Source: Paenibacillus sp. S150
GTDB lineage: Bacteria > Bacillota > Bacilli > Paenibacillales > Paenibacillaceae
Direction: 5' to 3'
DNA: 64,000 nucleotides
Assembly: GCF_019352175.1 (NCBI RefSeq)
Contig: NZ_JACBYI010000003.1
Span: 124,001 to 188,000, forward strand
How positions within the stretch are numbered: the first letter of the stretch is position 1; each line of letters starts with the position of its first letter. Shown here in pieces: positions 43,823 to 52,147 of the stretch. Below the pieces are notes generated by a model. The model had not been told where the DNA came from. It saw nothing but the letters and a program-made list of their open reading frames with translations, and did no database searches. Made by a program: the position numbers and the translations under genes.

Positions 43823-45711
43823 AGATCCTCCTGTCCTGCGGCTGAAGAATGCATCCTGTACAGCGCCGTTGTTCTGGCAAAATACAGCCCGCCTTCACCG
43901 TCCATCGCCAGCAGCCGGGCATCTCCGTCCAAGACCTCCAGCCTGCCCAGGCGCACATCATAGGTAAAAAGCGTATTCATCGCCACCCCATAGAGCACGC
44001 CTTCCCTGTACAGAAGCTCACAGCCTCCCCGCCAAAAATGGGTCATGCCCTCCCAATCCGCCGCAAGGACCGGAACCGTTCGCTCGGTCTCCATCGTCTG
44101 CGGGTTAAAAAGGAACAGCAGGCCTGCCGTGAGGCCCCAGAGCAGGCCCTCTTCATCCGGCGCCAGTGCCGAAATTGCCCTTTCACCGGGTACCGGAACG
44201 CCCTCCCACAGCTTGCGGCGGCTGTGCACATCCCATATCATCAGGGAGGCCTCCTTCCGCTGCGGGGCAATGCCAAGCCCGCCCCAGACGGAACCTCCGG
44301 CGAACAGCAGCTCCTCCCCGCCCGCCAGCGACACAATGCTTTGCTGCGGCAAAAGCTCCCGGAACACTTCGCGCCTTCCGGTTGCCGGATGGAACAGCGT
44401 CAGCGCACCTCCCTGGCGGCCGTAGGACGGAACCGTTCCGATGGCCAGCTCTTCTCCGGCCCGGGTCCAGACAAAGGCGCGGTCCTGCTCCTCCTCCTGC
44501 AGCGAAAAGACGAGCTGCGGGTTACTGCCCGGACTCCACTCCAGCGACGGATCATAAGCAAAAATATTGGCTTTGGGATAAACGCCGAGATACATGACGC
44601 CGCCAGCCGCATGCATCCCCTCAATCTGCCCAATCCCCCTCCGGGAGATCACTTCGGCGGTAGCCGGATCATAGCTGGCCAGCCCCCCGGCAAAATAGCC
44701 GCCGATATACAATTTGCCTTCCGGCCCCCAGGCCAGAGACTGCAGGTGAACCGGCTGCCCCTGCAGCGCAAAATCCATGACGGTATGCCGGTCCGTATCC
44801 GGATCGTAGATCCAGCAGGTTCCGTCCCTGTGTACACCCGCCAGGCAGCTTCCATGCGGATTCAGGGGATGGTTCTCCAGCCAGCCGTAATCACCAGCCG
44901 GCTCAGGCATGGCAAGTGATGTGGGGGTGAGAATGCCTGTAGCCATTTCATACCGCCGGAGAACATGATCTTGGATGAAATAAATATTCCCTTGCTTGTC
45001 CGGCGCGGATACACTGAGGCCGCTGACACTGTCTATGGAATGCTCCCACCGCTTCAGCTGCAAATCATAAATATACAGCCTGGAAGACGGTGTTATCCGA
45101 ATTATCAGCTTCCCATGGACAATATCCAGATCATAGACCAGCTGCTCCTTGCAGCAATCCTCCGGGAGTCCGATCCCGGTCCGTGCGCCTGTCTCTGTGT
45201 CCAGCTCAACAATATGCGGACACTGTGTACCGATACCGACATAGAGCTTGTCCTTCCAGGCTGCCATGGAGCGGGCGTATTGCTCACCGTCCACCATGAC
45301 GCCATAATCTCTGAACCGCCCTGTGGAAGGATTATACTGAAACACTTTCCCGCCCGGATAGCAGCCGCCATAGATTCTGCCTTCATCGTCCGCCGCAAGC
45401 CGCCAGGTGTAAAATTCACCGGGGATCATCTCACCCAGGTTCTCAACCCCCTGCTCATGAGTAAATCTGTACAGAATGCCGCTGCCGCCAATGTATACTC
45501 CGCTTGCTGCGCGGACAACCCCCCAGCAGTGATCCGAGCCTTCCAGCGCAAATTGCTGGACTGGCCCGCCGCCTGCGGGATCAAGCACAAACAGCATACA
45601 GGGGCTGCCGGAGGACACGGCATAAATCCGGTCCCTTCCCTGCCACTTGCCATATGCCGAGGCCCATACCGCAAGTCCGTTCAGCGGCTCACCGATCCGC
45701 AGCGCCTTCAT
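43819..45711 (-). CDS. Large cytoplasmic beta-propeller protein of unknown function
   Basis: A 630-residue protein without signal peptide or membrane helix. It is a series of blade-like units: GKVFQYNPSTGRFRDYGVMV, GTQCPHIVELDTETG, GNIYFIQDHVLRRYEMATG, GTCWIYDPDTDRHTVMDFAL, GLASYDPATAEVI, NIFAYDPSLEW, GALTLFHPATGRREVF and LLFLFNPQTME. This resembles YVTN/PQQ-type propellers, probably two joined units by length. No catalytic residues can be assigned. RBS AAGGAAGGAC. Overlaps of 4 nt with both neighbours (MDR gene upstream, GT4 downstream) show tight co-translation. It might bind a glycan or steer the transferase; this is only inference. Confidence 0.75.
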   Translation of the reverse strand: MKALRIGEPLNGLAVWASAYGKWQGRDRIYAVSSGSPCMLFVLDPAGGGPVQQFALEGSDHCWGVVRAASGVYIGGSGILYRFTHEQGVENLGEMIPGEFYTWRLAADDEGRIYGGCYPGGKVFQYNPSTGRFRDYGVMVDGEQYARSMAAWKDKLYVGIGTQCPHIVELDTETGARTGIGLPEDCCKEQLVYDLDIVHGKLIIRITPSSRLYIYDLQLKRWEHSIDSVSGLSVSAPDKQGNIYFIQDHVLRRYEMATGILTPTSLAMPEPAGDYGWLENHPLNPHGSCLAGVHRDGTCWIYDPDTDRHTVMDFALQGQPVHLQSLAWGPEGKLYIGGYFAGGLASYDPATAEVISRRGIGQIEGMHAAGGVMYLGVYPKANIFAYDPSLEWSPGSNPQLVFSLQEEEQDRAFVWTRAGEELAIGTVPSYGRQGGALTLFHPATGRREVFRELLPQQSIVSLAGGEELLFAGGSVWGGLGIAPQRKEASLMIWDVHSRRKLWEGVPVPGERAISALAPDEEGLLWGLTAGLLFLFNPQTMETERTVPVLAADWEGMTHFWRGGCELLYREGVLYGVAMNTLFTYDVRLGRLEVLDGDARLLAMDGEGGLYFARTTALYRMHSSAAGQEDL

Positions 45712-46769
45712 CCGCCTTGTCCTTCCTTAATCAGCCTGACGGTCTGCGCTTCATCCTGCACTGCTGCCGCAGGATAAGCGAGCACCGCTCCCAGCAGCTC
45801 CGCCGGAGCTTCCGCATACCGCCGGAAAGCGTCCGCACAGCACTCCAGAGGGAATACTTCGCTGATCAGCGGCTTCACCCGGATATCACCCTCGGAAATC
45901 AGCCGGATATATTCCGCCATATTGCGGCCTTCCGTCCAGCGGACATAGCCGTAAGGATAATCAATTCCCTGCTTTTCATAGACGGGATCATAACGGCCGG
46001 GGCCGCCCGCTCTGGAGATCAGCACCTGTGCTTCCTTGCCAAACATCAGCTCACGCGAGAAATCCGGCTTAACGTCTCCGACAAGCAGCACTTTCCCTTG
46101 ATTCCGCACCCACTCCAGCGCCTGATCAACCAATCCGCCGGATTTGCCTCCGGCACAGATAATCACAGCGTCCGCCCCCATTCCTGCCGTCAGGGCTCCG
46201 AGGTGCTGGCCTACCCGCTCCGGATTTGCGGCAATATGACGGATACCCAGATTCTCGGCAACACCGCACCGCTCGGCAAGCAGATCGTAGACAATAACCC
46301 GGCAGCCGGCGGCTTTGGCTATCTGTGCAATCAGCTGTCCGAGAATGCCTGCGCCGATCAGGACCAGCGTTTCACCGAACTGCAGGCCTGCCTGCCTTAC
46401 GGCATGGACAGCGATTGCCCCAAGCCCTACCGTTGACGCCTCCGCCGGGCTGACATGCTCCGGAACAGGAACCATAAGATGCTGGGGCATCAGCAGCCAT
46501 TCGGCGTGCTTCGCATAGGGCGCCCCGTAACAGGCGACCCGCTGCCCTTCCGGCCAGTGCTCCATTCCTTTGCCCCGCGACCGGATGACGCCTGCCGCAC
46601 TGTAACCGAGCACGATCGGCTTGGGGCGATGCGTGCCGTTCATCATAATTTCCGTACCGGGGCTGATCGCCGAATATTCCGTCTCGACGAGCACGAAGCC
46701 ATCTTCAACCACCGGTGCCGGGATATCCGCCACACTTATTTGCCCTTTCTCGGATATTACCGCCTTCAT
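45708..46769 (-). CDS. Zinc-type alcohol/sugar dehydrogenase (MDR family)
   Basis: A 353-residue medium-chain dehydrogenase. The N-terminal GroES-like part has GYSAAGVI and YAKHAEW. The nucleotide loop is GAGILGQLIAQIAKAAG, followed by IVYDLLAER. The structural-zinc cysteine lobe is short or absent, and typical catalytic Cys/His ligands are not obvious, so it belongs to the two-domain bchC-like or zinc-lacking group. It is the first enzyme gene after the transporter in this operon. Overlap of 4 nt with the propeller gene. The sugar substrate is unknown. Confidence 0.85.
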   Translation of the reverse strand: MKAVISEKGQISVADIPAPVVEDGFVLVETEYSAISPGTEIMMNGTHRPKPIVLGYSAAGVIRSRGKGMEHWPEGQRVACYGAPYAKHAEWLLMPQHLMVPVPEHVSPAEASTVGLGAIAVHAVRQAGLQFGETLVLIGAGILGQLIAQIAKAAGCRVIVYDLLAERCGVAENLGIRHIAANPERVGQHLGALTAGMGADAVIICAGGKSGGLVDQALEWVRNQGKVLLVGDVKPDFSRELMFGKEAQVLISRAGGPGRYDPVYEKQGIDYPYGYVRWTEGRNMAEYIRLISEGDIRVKPLISEVFPLECCADAFRRYAEAPAELLGAVLAYPAAAVQDEAQTVRLIKEGQGG

Positions 46770-46826
46770 AGCTTCTCTCCTCCCGACTGCTTCGCAAACA
46801 CTGCTGCGGTGAATGTTGTTTTCTTT

Positions 46827-47705
46827 CTACTCCTTCAGTGCGCCGATCATGACGCCTTTGACGAAATATTTCTGCAAAAACGGATAGATCATCAGAATCG
46901 GCACCGTTGCGATAATAATAGTTGCGAACTTGATCGATTCGCTGACGCGGAATACCTCGTCCTGGGTAACCCCTGCCAGCATATTTTGCGCGGAGGATTG
47001 AATCAGAATTTCCCTCAGAATCAGCTGCAGCGGGAATAAATTGCGGTCCTGCAAATAAATCATCGCCGGGAACCAGCTGTTCCAGTGTCCAACCGCGTAG
47101 AACAGCGTCATGACCGCCATGACAGGCATCGAGAGCGGCAGCACAATCCGCAGCAGAATGCGGAAATCATGGGCTCCGTCTATTTTGGCGGATTCAATCA
47201 GGCTCTCGGGAATGGACTGGAAGAAGGTCCGCATGACAATCAGATTAAAAGCACTGACCGCACCCGGCAGCAGCAGCGCCCATCTGGTATCGTACAGCCC
47301 AAGCTCACGGACATTGAGATAGGCCGGGATCAGCCCGCCGCTGAAGAACATCGTGAACACGATAAAAGCCATAATCATATTGCGGCCCTCCAGATTTCTT
47401 CTGGACAGCGGATAGGCGCCAAGCGTAGTCAGAATCAGATTGATAAGCGTGCCTGCAATGACATAAAAGAACGTGTTCCCGTAAGCTGTCCAGATCCGCT
47501 GATCGCCAAAAACCAGCTTGTAGGCATCCAGATTGAAGCCTTTCGGCCAGAAGCTCACCTCACCGGCGGCAATGGCATGCGCGTCGCTGAACGAGGACAC
47601 CAGCACATACCACATCGGATACAGGAACAGGAAGGAACAGAGGATCAGAAACAGAACGTTGCAGCTGTCGAATATGATTTCACCAATGCTGCGTTTTACA
47701 ACCAC
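46827..47705 (-). CDS. YtcP/AraQ-type sugar ABC-transporter permease
   Basis: A 292-residue inner-membrane permease. The start is GTG at 47705, with GGAGG 7 nt upstream. The EAA loop is ESAKIDGAHDFRILLRIVLP, and the C-terminus is YPFLQKYFVKGVMIGALKE. It pairs with the LplB-type permease 81 nt upstream and with the binding lipoprotein. No ATPase is present; it is supplied by a shared MsmX-type protein elsewhere. Confidence 0.93.
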   Translation of the reverse strand: MVVKRSIGEIIFDSCNVLFLILCSFLFLYPMWYVLVSSFSDAHAIAAGEVSFWPKGFNLDAYKLVFGDQRIWTAYGNTFFYVIAGTLINLILTTLGAYPLSRRNLEGRNMIMAFIVFTMFFSGGLIPAYLNVRELGLYDTRWALLLPGAVSAFNLIVMRTFFQSIPESLIESAKIDGAHDFRILLRIVLPLSMPVMAVMTLFYAVGHWNSWFPAMIYLQDRNLFPLQLILREILIQSSAQNMLAGVTQDEVFRVSESIKFATIIIATVPILMIYPFLQKYFVKGVMIGALKE

Positions 47706-47786
47706 TGTCTTCCCTCCTTAAGAGTTAGCAGATATTCTTGAATATAATGACCTCGCACAAGCCCGCTTCGGACACCTGCGCCCTCC

Positions 47787-48752
47787 TTACCATAAGCTGC
47801 TCTCCGTGGTCTTGCGGCTGATCCGGTTGGCAAGCACAAGCAGCGTGAAGTTGATGACGGAGTTGAACAGCCCTACCGCCGCCGAGAAGCTGTAATCGGC
47901 TTCCATTACCCCCCGTCTGTAGACAAAGGTCGAAATGACATCCGCCGTGACATAGGTTCCCGGGTTATACAGCAATATAATTTTGTCCCAGCCCACATTC
48001 AGCAGGGTCCCAACATTCAAAATCAGCAGAATCAGCACTGTGGGCAGAATCCCCGGCAATGTAATGTGCGTAAGCTGCTTCCAGCGGCCCGCGCCATCCA
48101 CAACCGCCGCCTCATACAGGCTCGGGTTAATGCCGGACAATGCCGCCAGATAGATAATGGAATTCCAGCCGAGGCTCTGCCACATGCCGGAGCCTACATA
48201 AATCGTGCGGAACCATTCCGGAAGAATCAGGAACTGGACCGGCTCCGAGATCAGTCCGATGCCCAGCAGCAGGCTGTTGATAATGCCTCCGGGCTTGGTG
48301 AAATCGATAATCATCCCGCAGATAACGATGAGTGAGATGAAATGGGGCAGATAGGACACCGTCTGGAGGAAGGATTTCAGCTTCTTGAGCCGCAGCTCAT
48401 TGAGCAGAAGCGCAAAGGCCAGCGAGGCCGGGAAAATAAAGAGCAGCGAATAAAAGCTCATTAAAATGGTGTTTTTGAGCAGCCGGAAGAAGTAATAGCT
48501 CTCGAAAAACTTCTCGAAATTTTTGAAGCCCACCCAGGGGCTGTCGGCAACCCCCACGAAGGGATTGAAGCTTTTGAAGGCGATAATCGCCCCGTACATC
48601 GGTTTGTATTCAAAAACCAGAAAATACAGCACAGTGGGCAGCAGCATGAGATATAAGTAACGGTTGGACATGATACGCTTCAGAGACACGGAACTCCGCT
48701 TGGCCGGAAGCTTCCTGCTTTTGGCTTTGGCTGCATTTACGGGTACTGCCAT
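47787..48752 (-). CDS. LplB-type sugar ABC-transporter permease
   Basis: A 321-residue permease. Basic N-terminus (KAKSRKLPAKRSSVSLKR), six helices, SPWVGFKNFEKFF, and EAA loop EAAVVDGAGRWKQLTHITLP; VFRRGVMEADYSFSAAVGLF-type ending near the C-terminus (written VYRRGVMEADYSFSAAVGLF in this protein). AAAGGAG lies 7 nt before the ATG. It stands between the binding-protein and YtcP-like genes. Confidence 0.93.
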   Translation of the reverse strand: MAVPVNAAKAKSRKLPAKRSSVSLKRIMSNRYLYLMLLPTVLYFLVFEYKPMYGAIIAFKSFNPFVGVADSPWVGFKNFEKFFESYYFFRLLKNTILMSFYSLLFIFPASLAFALLLNELRLKKLKSFLQTVSYLPHFISLIVICGMIIDFTKPGGIINSLLLGIGLISEPVQFLILPEWFRTIYVGSGMWQSLGWNSIIYLAALSGINPSLYEAAVVDGAGRWKQLTHITLPGILPTVLILLILNVGTLLNVGWDKIILLYNPGTYVTADVISTFVYRRGVMEADYSFSAAVGLFNSVINFTLLVLANRISRKTTESSLW

Positions 48753-48862
48753 AGGGGTCTCCTTTCCCGGACACAGGCGATTGAAGCGGGCTGTCCAGGC
48801 AGGCGGCTGCCGGAATTATTACGGGGCCGCCTGCCGCCGGACAATCCTCTCACTTGCTCCGC

Positions 48863-50527
48863 TTATTTTCCTTTAAAACGCTCGTAGGCCGTCTGGTATT
48901 GCTTCAGCACCTCGCCAATACCCATTTGCTCCAGCTGCCGGGTCACTTTGTCATAATCTTCGAAGCTCTGGCGTCCCATAATCTGCGCATTGATCGTTTC
49001 CGCCACATACGTCTGGATGTCAGCCATGAGCGGAACCACAATTTCATTCTCCTCGGCGGTGAATTGGACCGGCGGCAGCTTGGCATCGAAGTCAATGTAA
49101 TCCTTGTAAATCTCCAGCGGATTCTCCGTCTGTCCATTCGCTATACGGATCTGCTCGGCATAGCGGGTATCGGCTACCGTAGCCCAGCTTCCGCCGCCGA
49201 TGGTATGATTCAGCAGCTCCTGCGTGTTGGTCAGGCCGTTTGTCGGATGAGTAACCTCGTCCTTATATACCGGCTCTCCGTTCACCAGATCATAGGATTT
49301 GCCTTCAACTCCGAAATTGTTCAGCAGAATGCCTTCTTCCGAATACTGATAGTCCAGCCATTTGATGACTTCTTCCGGATGCTCGGTGCGCGAGGAGACA
49401 GCCAGCCCATGGGCTGCAGCCTGCCAGCGGAAGGAGACATGGCGCTGGTCCCCATCCGGGCCTTCGGGAGGAATCGCCGCCGCGATCTTGAAGGTGTCAT
49501 GCTTGCCTTCCATCAGCGTTGTGAAATTGCCCATATAGGAGCCGGACCAGCCGAACCAGGCACCGGCGACATCGGTGGTCACCTTCTCGGTCAGCGTATC
49601 AAAGGTCGTATCCACCAGATAGTTCGGGTCCAGCAGCTTTTCATTATAGAGACGGTTCAAATAGGCGACAACCTCCTTAAACCGCGGATCATTCGGACCG
49701 TATTTCACTTCGCCGTTATCGACGAAGAAGCCATATTCAACGCCAAATGCCGGTGCAAACAGCATCATAATGTTCTCCAGATTGACGGATACCAGCGGAA
49801 TTTCATCCTGTTTGCCGTTGCCGTTGGCATCCTGATCCCGGAACGCCTTAAGCATGTTGTACCAGTCCTCGGTGGTTTCAGGCATCTGAAGACCCAGCTT
49901 CTCCACCCAGTCGCTGCGGACCTGCGGGAACATTTGCGTCAAATCCTGTGAGTCCAGCACAAGGTTCGGCAGATAATAGATGTGGCCCTCCGGCGAGGTA
50001 ATCTGTCCCCGGATATCCGGGTAGTCGTCGAGGATCTTTTTAAAGTTGGGGGCGTACTGGTCAATCAGATCTTCTAATGGAAGGAGTGCTCCCTGAGTGC
50101 CGTATTTCCCGGAATCCGTGCCCCACAGATCGTTGTAGATGATATCCGGCAGTTTGCCGGAGGACATCAGCAGGCTGAAGGCTTCCGCGCTGGCTTCTGT
50201 ACTGTGCTGAAAGTTGATATGAATGTTGGTGTTCTCTTCCATTTGCTGAAAGGAGTACTTCTCATTAAAATTGGTTCCCCGGAAGTTGCCTCCGCTTGGA
50301 GACCAGAGGGATAATTCCAGCTTGTCCGCCACAATCGGCACCTGCAGGCCGCCTACCGATCTGCTTCCTTCTGCCGGAGCAGCCGTGGAGCTCTGTCCAT
50401 CCGGAGATGCCGGCGGTTCAGCGGCGTTGCCGCCATTATTGTTCGAGCCGCCGCAGGCGGACACCAGTGTAACCAGCAGCGTCAGGACGGGCAACAGCAG
50501 AGCGAGCTTCCTTTTAGCAACATTCAT
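48863..50527 (-). CDS. ABC-transporter solute-binding lipoprotein (first gene of the 15-gene cluster)
   Basis: A 554-residue LipO-type protein. The lipobox is LVSAC near residue 25, followed by a Gly/Asn/Ala linker. SSGKLPDIIYNDLWG and TEDWYNMLKAFRDQDANGNG are typical of the family, the latter resembling the calcium-loop segment seen in several members. AGGGGG lies 7 nt upstream. It is followed by two permeases, giving a full importer except for the ATPase. Likely ligand: oligosaccharide or glycoside fed to the enzymes of the cluster. Confidence 0.92.
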   Translation of the reverse strand: MNVAKRKLALLLPVLTLLVTLVSACGGSNNNGGNAAEPPASPDGQSSTAAPAEGSRSVGGLQVPIVADKLELSLWSPSGGNFRGTNFNEKYSFQQMEENTNIHINFQHSTEASAEAFSLLMSSGKLPDIIYNDLWGTDSGKYGTQGALLPLEDLIDQYAPNFKKILDDYPDIRGQITSPEGHIYYLPNLVLDSQDLTQMFPQVRSDWVEKLGLQMPETTEDWYNMLKAFRDQDANGNGKQDEIPLVSVNLENIMMLFAPAFGVEYGFFVDNGEVKYGPNDPRFKEVVAYLNRLYNEKLLDPNYLVDTTFDTLTEKVTTDVAGAWFGWSGSYMGNFTTLMEGKHDTFKIAAAIPPEGPDGDQRHVSFRWQAAAHGLAVSSRTEHPEEVIKWLDYQYSEEGILLNNFGVEGKSYDLVNGEPVYKDEVTHPTNGLTNTQELLNHTIGGGSWATVADTRYAEQIRIANGQTENPLEIYKDYIDFDAKLPPVQFTAEENEIVVPLMADIQTYVAETINAQIMGRQSFEDYDKVTRQLEQMGIGEVLKQYQTAYERFKGK

Positions 50528-50765
50528 AATTCAACCCCCTATTAATTAAGTAAAGTCTTATGATATATTTACTGACACAACACGAAGGGAACCAATAATA
50601 CATCAACAGCTTTTCTCGACGAAAATACAAGTTTTCCGTTGCCGCCAGATCTCTTTCGCCTGTCACCAGCCTTTCTATTCTTTACTTCAAGCAATTGCAG
50701 TTGCCGTTCTGACTTCTTTTTGATTCATTTCTTAGTTGTTCAGATCTATATATTCGCAAATCTGA

Positions 50766-50858
50766 TATACATCTGATGTATTTATTATATTTTCAAGATT
50801 TGTTGAAGTCAATCAAATTTTGCTTATTTATTGTCTTTGATGTAATTATACATTACAT
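50766..50858 (-). promoter_or_regulatory. Inverted repeats in the cluster promoter region
   Basis: Two AT-rich inverted repeats: ATACATCTGATGTAT at 50767-50781 and ATGTAATTATACATTACAT at 50840-50858. Both contain the TACAT/ATGTA half-sites. They lie 240-330 bp before the binding-lipoprotein gene. The GntR-SBP regulator at 52084-53535 is the natural candidate to bind here; there is no direct proof. Confidence 0.35.
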
Positions 50859-50976
50859 TAATCTTTCATCAATCCGGAGAATCTGTTTAAATTATGGGAA
50901 ATAGCTAACATTCCCTTCAATTCACTCAGCTTCCAGTCCATAGCTTCAAGCACGTTATCCTATGAATCCCAGGAAC

Positions 50977-51938
50977 AAAACGGCTATGCTGCCCAGTAAA
51001 GGGCAGCATAGCCGTTTGAAATTCAGGTTTAAGGCCGGCTGCTGAAGCCAGGCAGAAAACCAAACGGAAAAAGGTCACTTCATACTCCCCTCCGCCGCTT
51101 TTCCGCAAGCGTTAGCAGGAAAAGGATACCTAATCCATCCGTTTCTCCCCCCTTGCAGAGGAATACGCCTACATTAAGATGAACTTGAAATATTCATAAA
51201 AAGGGCAGCCCTCTTAGTGGTAAAAAGGATAACTAAGGTAGCGCATTCGGGTGCCGGATCATCCCTAGCGGGAAAAAGTACAACTAATCCGGCTGAAATC
51301 AGCCATTTGGAGGGAGCGGGCCTCTATTAAGTGTACAAAATCCCACTAAAGCCCGTTCAAGCCAGAATTCCAGCCAATTAGTGTTACTTTTTCCACTTCG
51401 CTTCCGTTCCCCATGAATCTCCTTGCGTTTCATCTGCTTGTTCAGGTTCTCCGCTTCCATTCCTATAGATTAAATTACCTTTTTGGCTCAACACCAAAAT
51501 CAGCGGGTGACGATGTGAATGAAGTCCGCTGCGGGTTCAGAGGGTTCTTCCGGCGCTGCTAAAGCCCGGTCTCCTGATTGGAATAAGATTGCAGGTTGAA
51601 TTTAGATGGAGCCAGCTTTTTCCCACGATTCTTTTAAGACTTTTCCGGCCGAATATCCGGCCGTGTAAGTGTACTAATTCTTACGAATTCCACTTCATTC
51701 ACTCCATTCCATTCCACTTCACGTCCCTGCCCCGGTAGCAGCCTCGGTTGGACCCGCTCTATTTCCGCGCTTCCTCCTGCAAAACATAGAACCCGCAGAC
51801 TCAGCACGACTCAACACCCCAGTGCGATTCAGCACGACTCAGTACGGTTCAGCACGATTAAGACGCATTACAATTTCCCCTCTAACTTCATAACATACCT
51901 TATCCACAATTGACGAGAAGCATAATTTCCTAAACGAC
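50977..51938 (+). mobile_element. Long non-coding repeat, copy D
   Basis: Starts with hairpin AACGGCTATGCTGCCC/GGGCAGCATAGCCGTT (50977-51021). Thereafter it matches copy B nearly base for base to about 51938, except for a shorter tandem CAGCACGACT region (51797-51860). All five 24-bp motif copies are present, for example at 51213-51236. The right boundary is followed by an unrelated hairpin AAGCGTAA...TTACGCTT at 51945-51980. No ORF of interest. Confidence 0.75.
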
Positions 51939-52053
51939 AAAAAAAGCGTAACAACGGCAAGTTTCTGCCCTATTACGCTTAATTGTTGTGTAAATTATCA
52001 CTGCATGGCTTACATTTGAGGGCGTAGCTGCCCCTTCTGCTTTGGTTCTGTTC

Positions 52054-52147
52054 AAATATAATTTATATGTTTCGCGCTATCCATTATCCTTCTATTTTTG
52101 GAGAAACGGATGCCGCCTCTTTCAGAGGACGGCGAAGCCGTTTCCTC
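52054..52147 (-). repeat. Short double-hairpin repeat S11, encoding the regulator C-terminus
   Basis: Sub-type ii copy in reverse orientation. Its hairpin 1 and the arm to 52084 supply the last roughly 20 codons and stop of the GntR-SBP gene, in a different frame from that used in S3. Confidence 0.75.
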
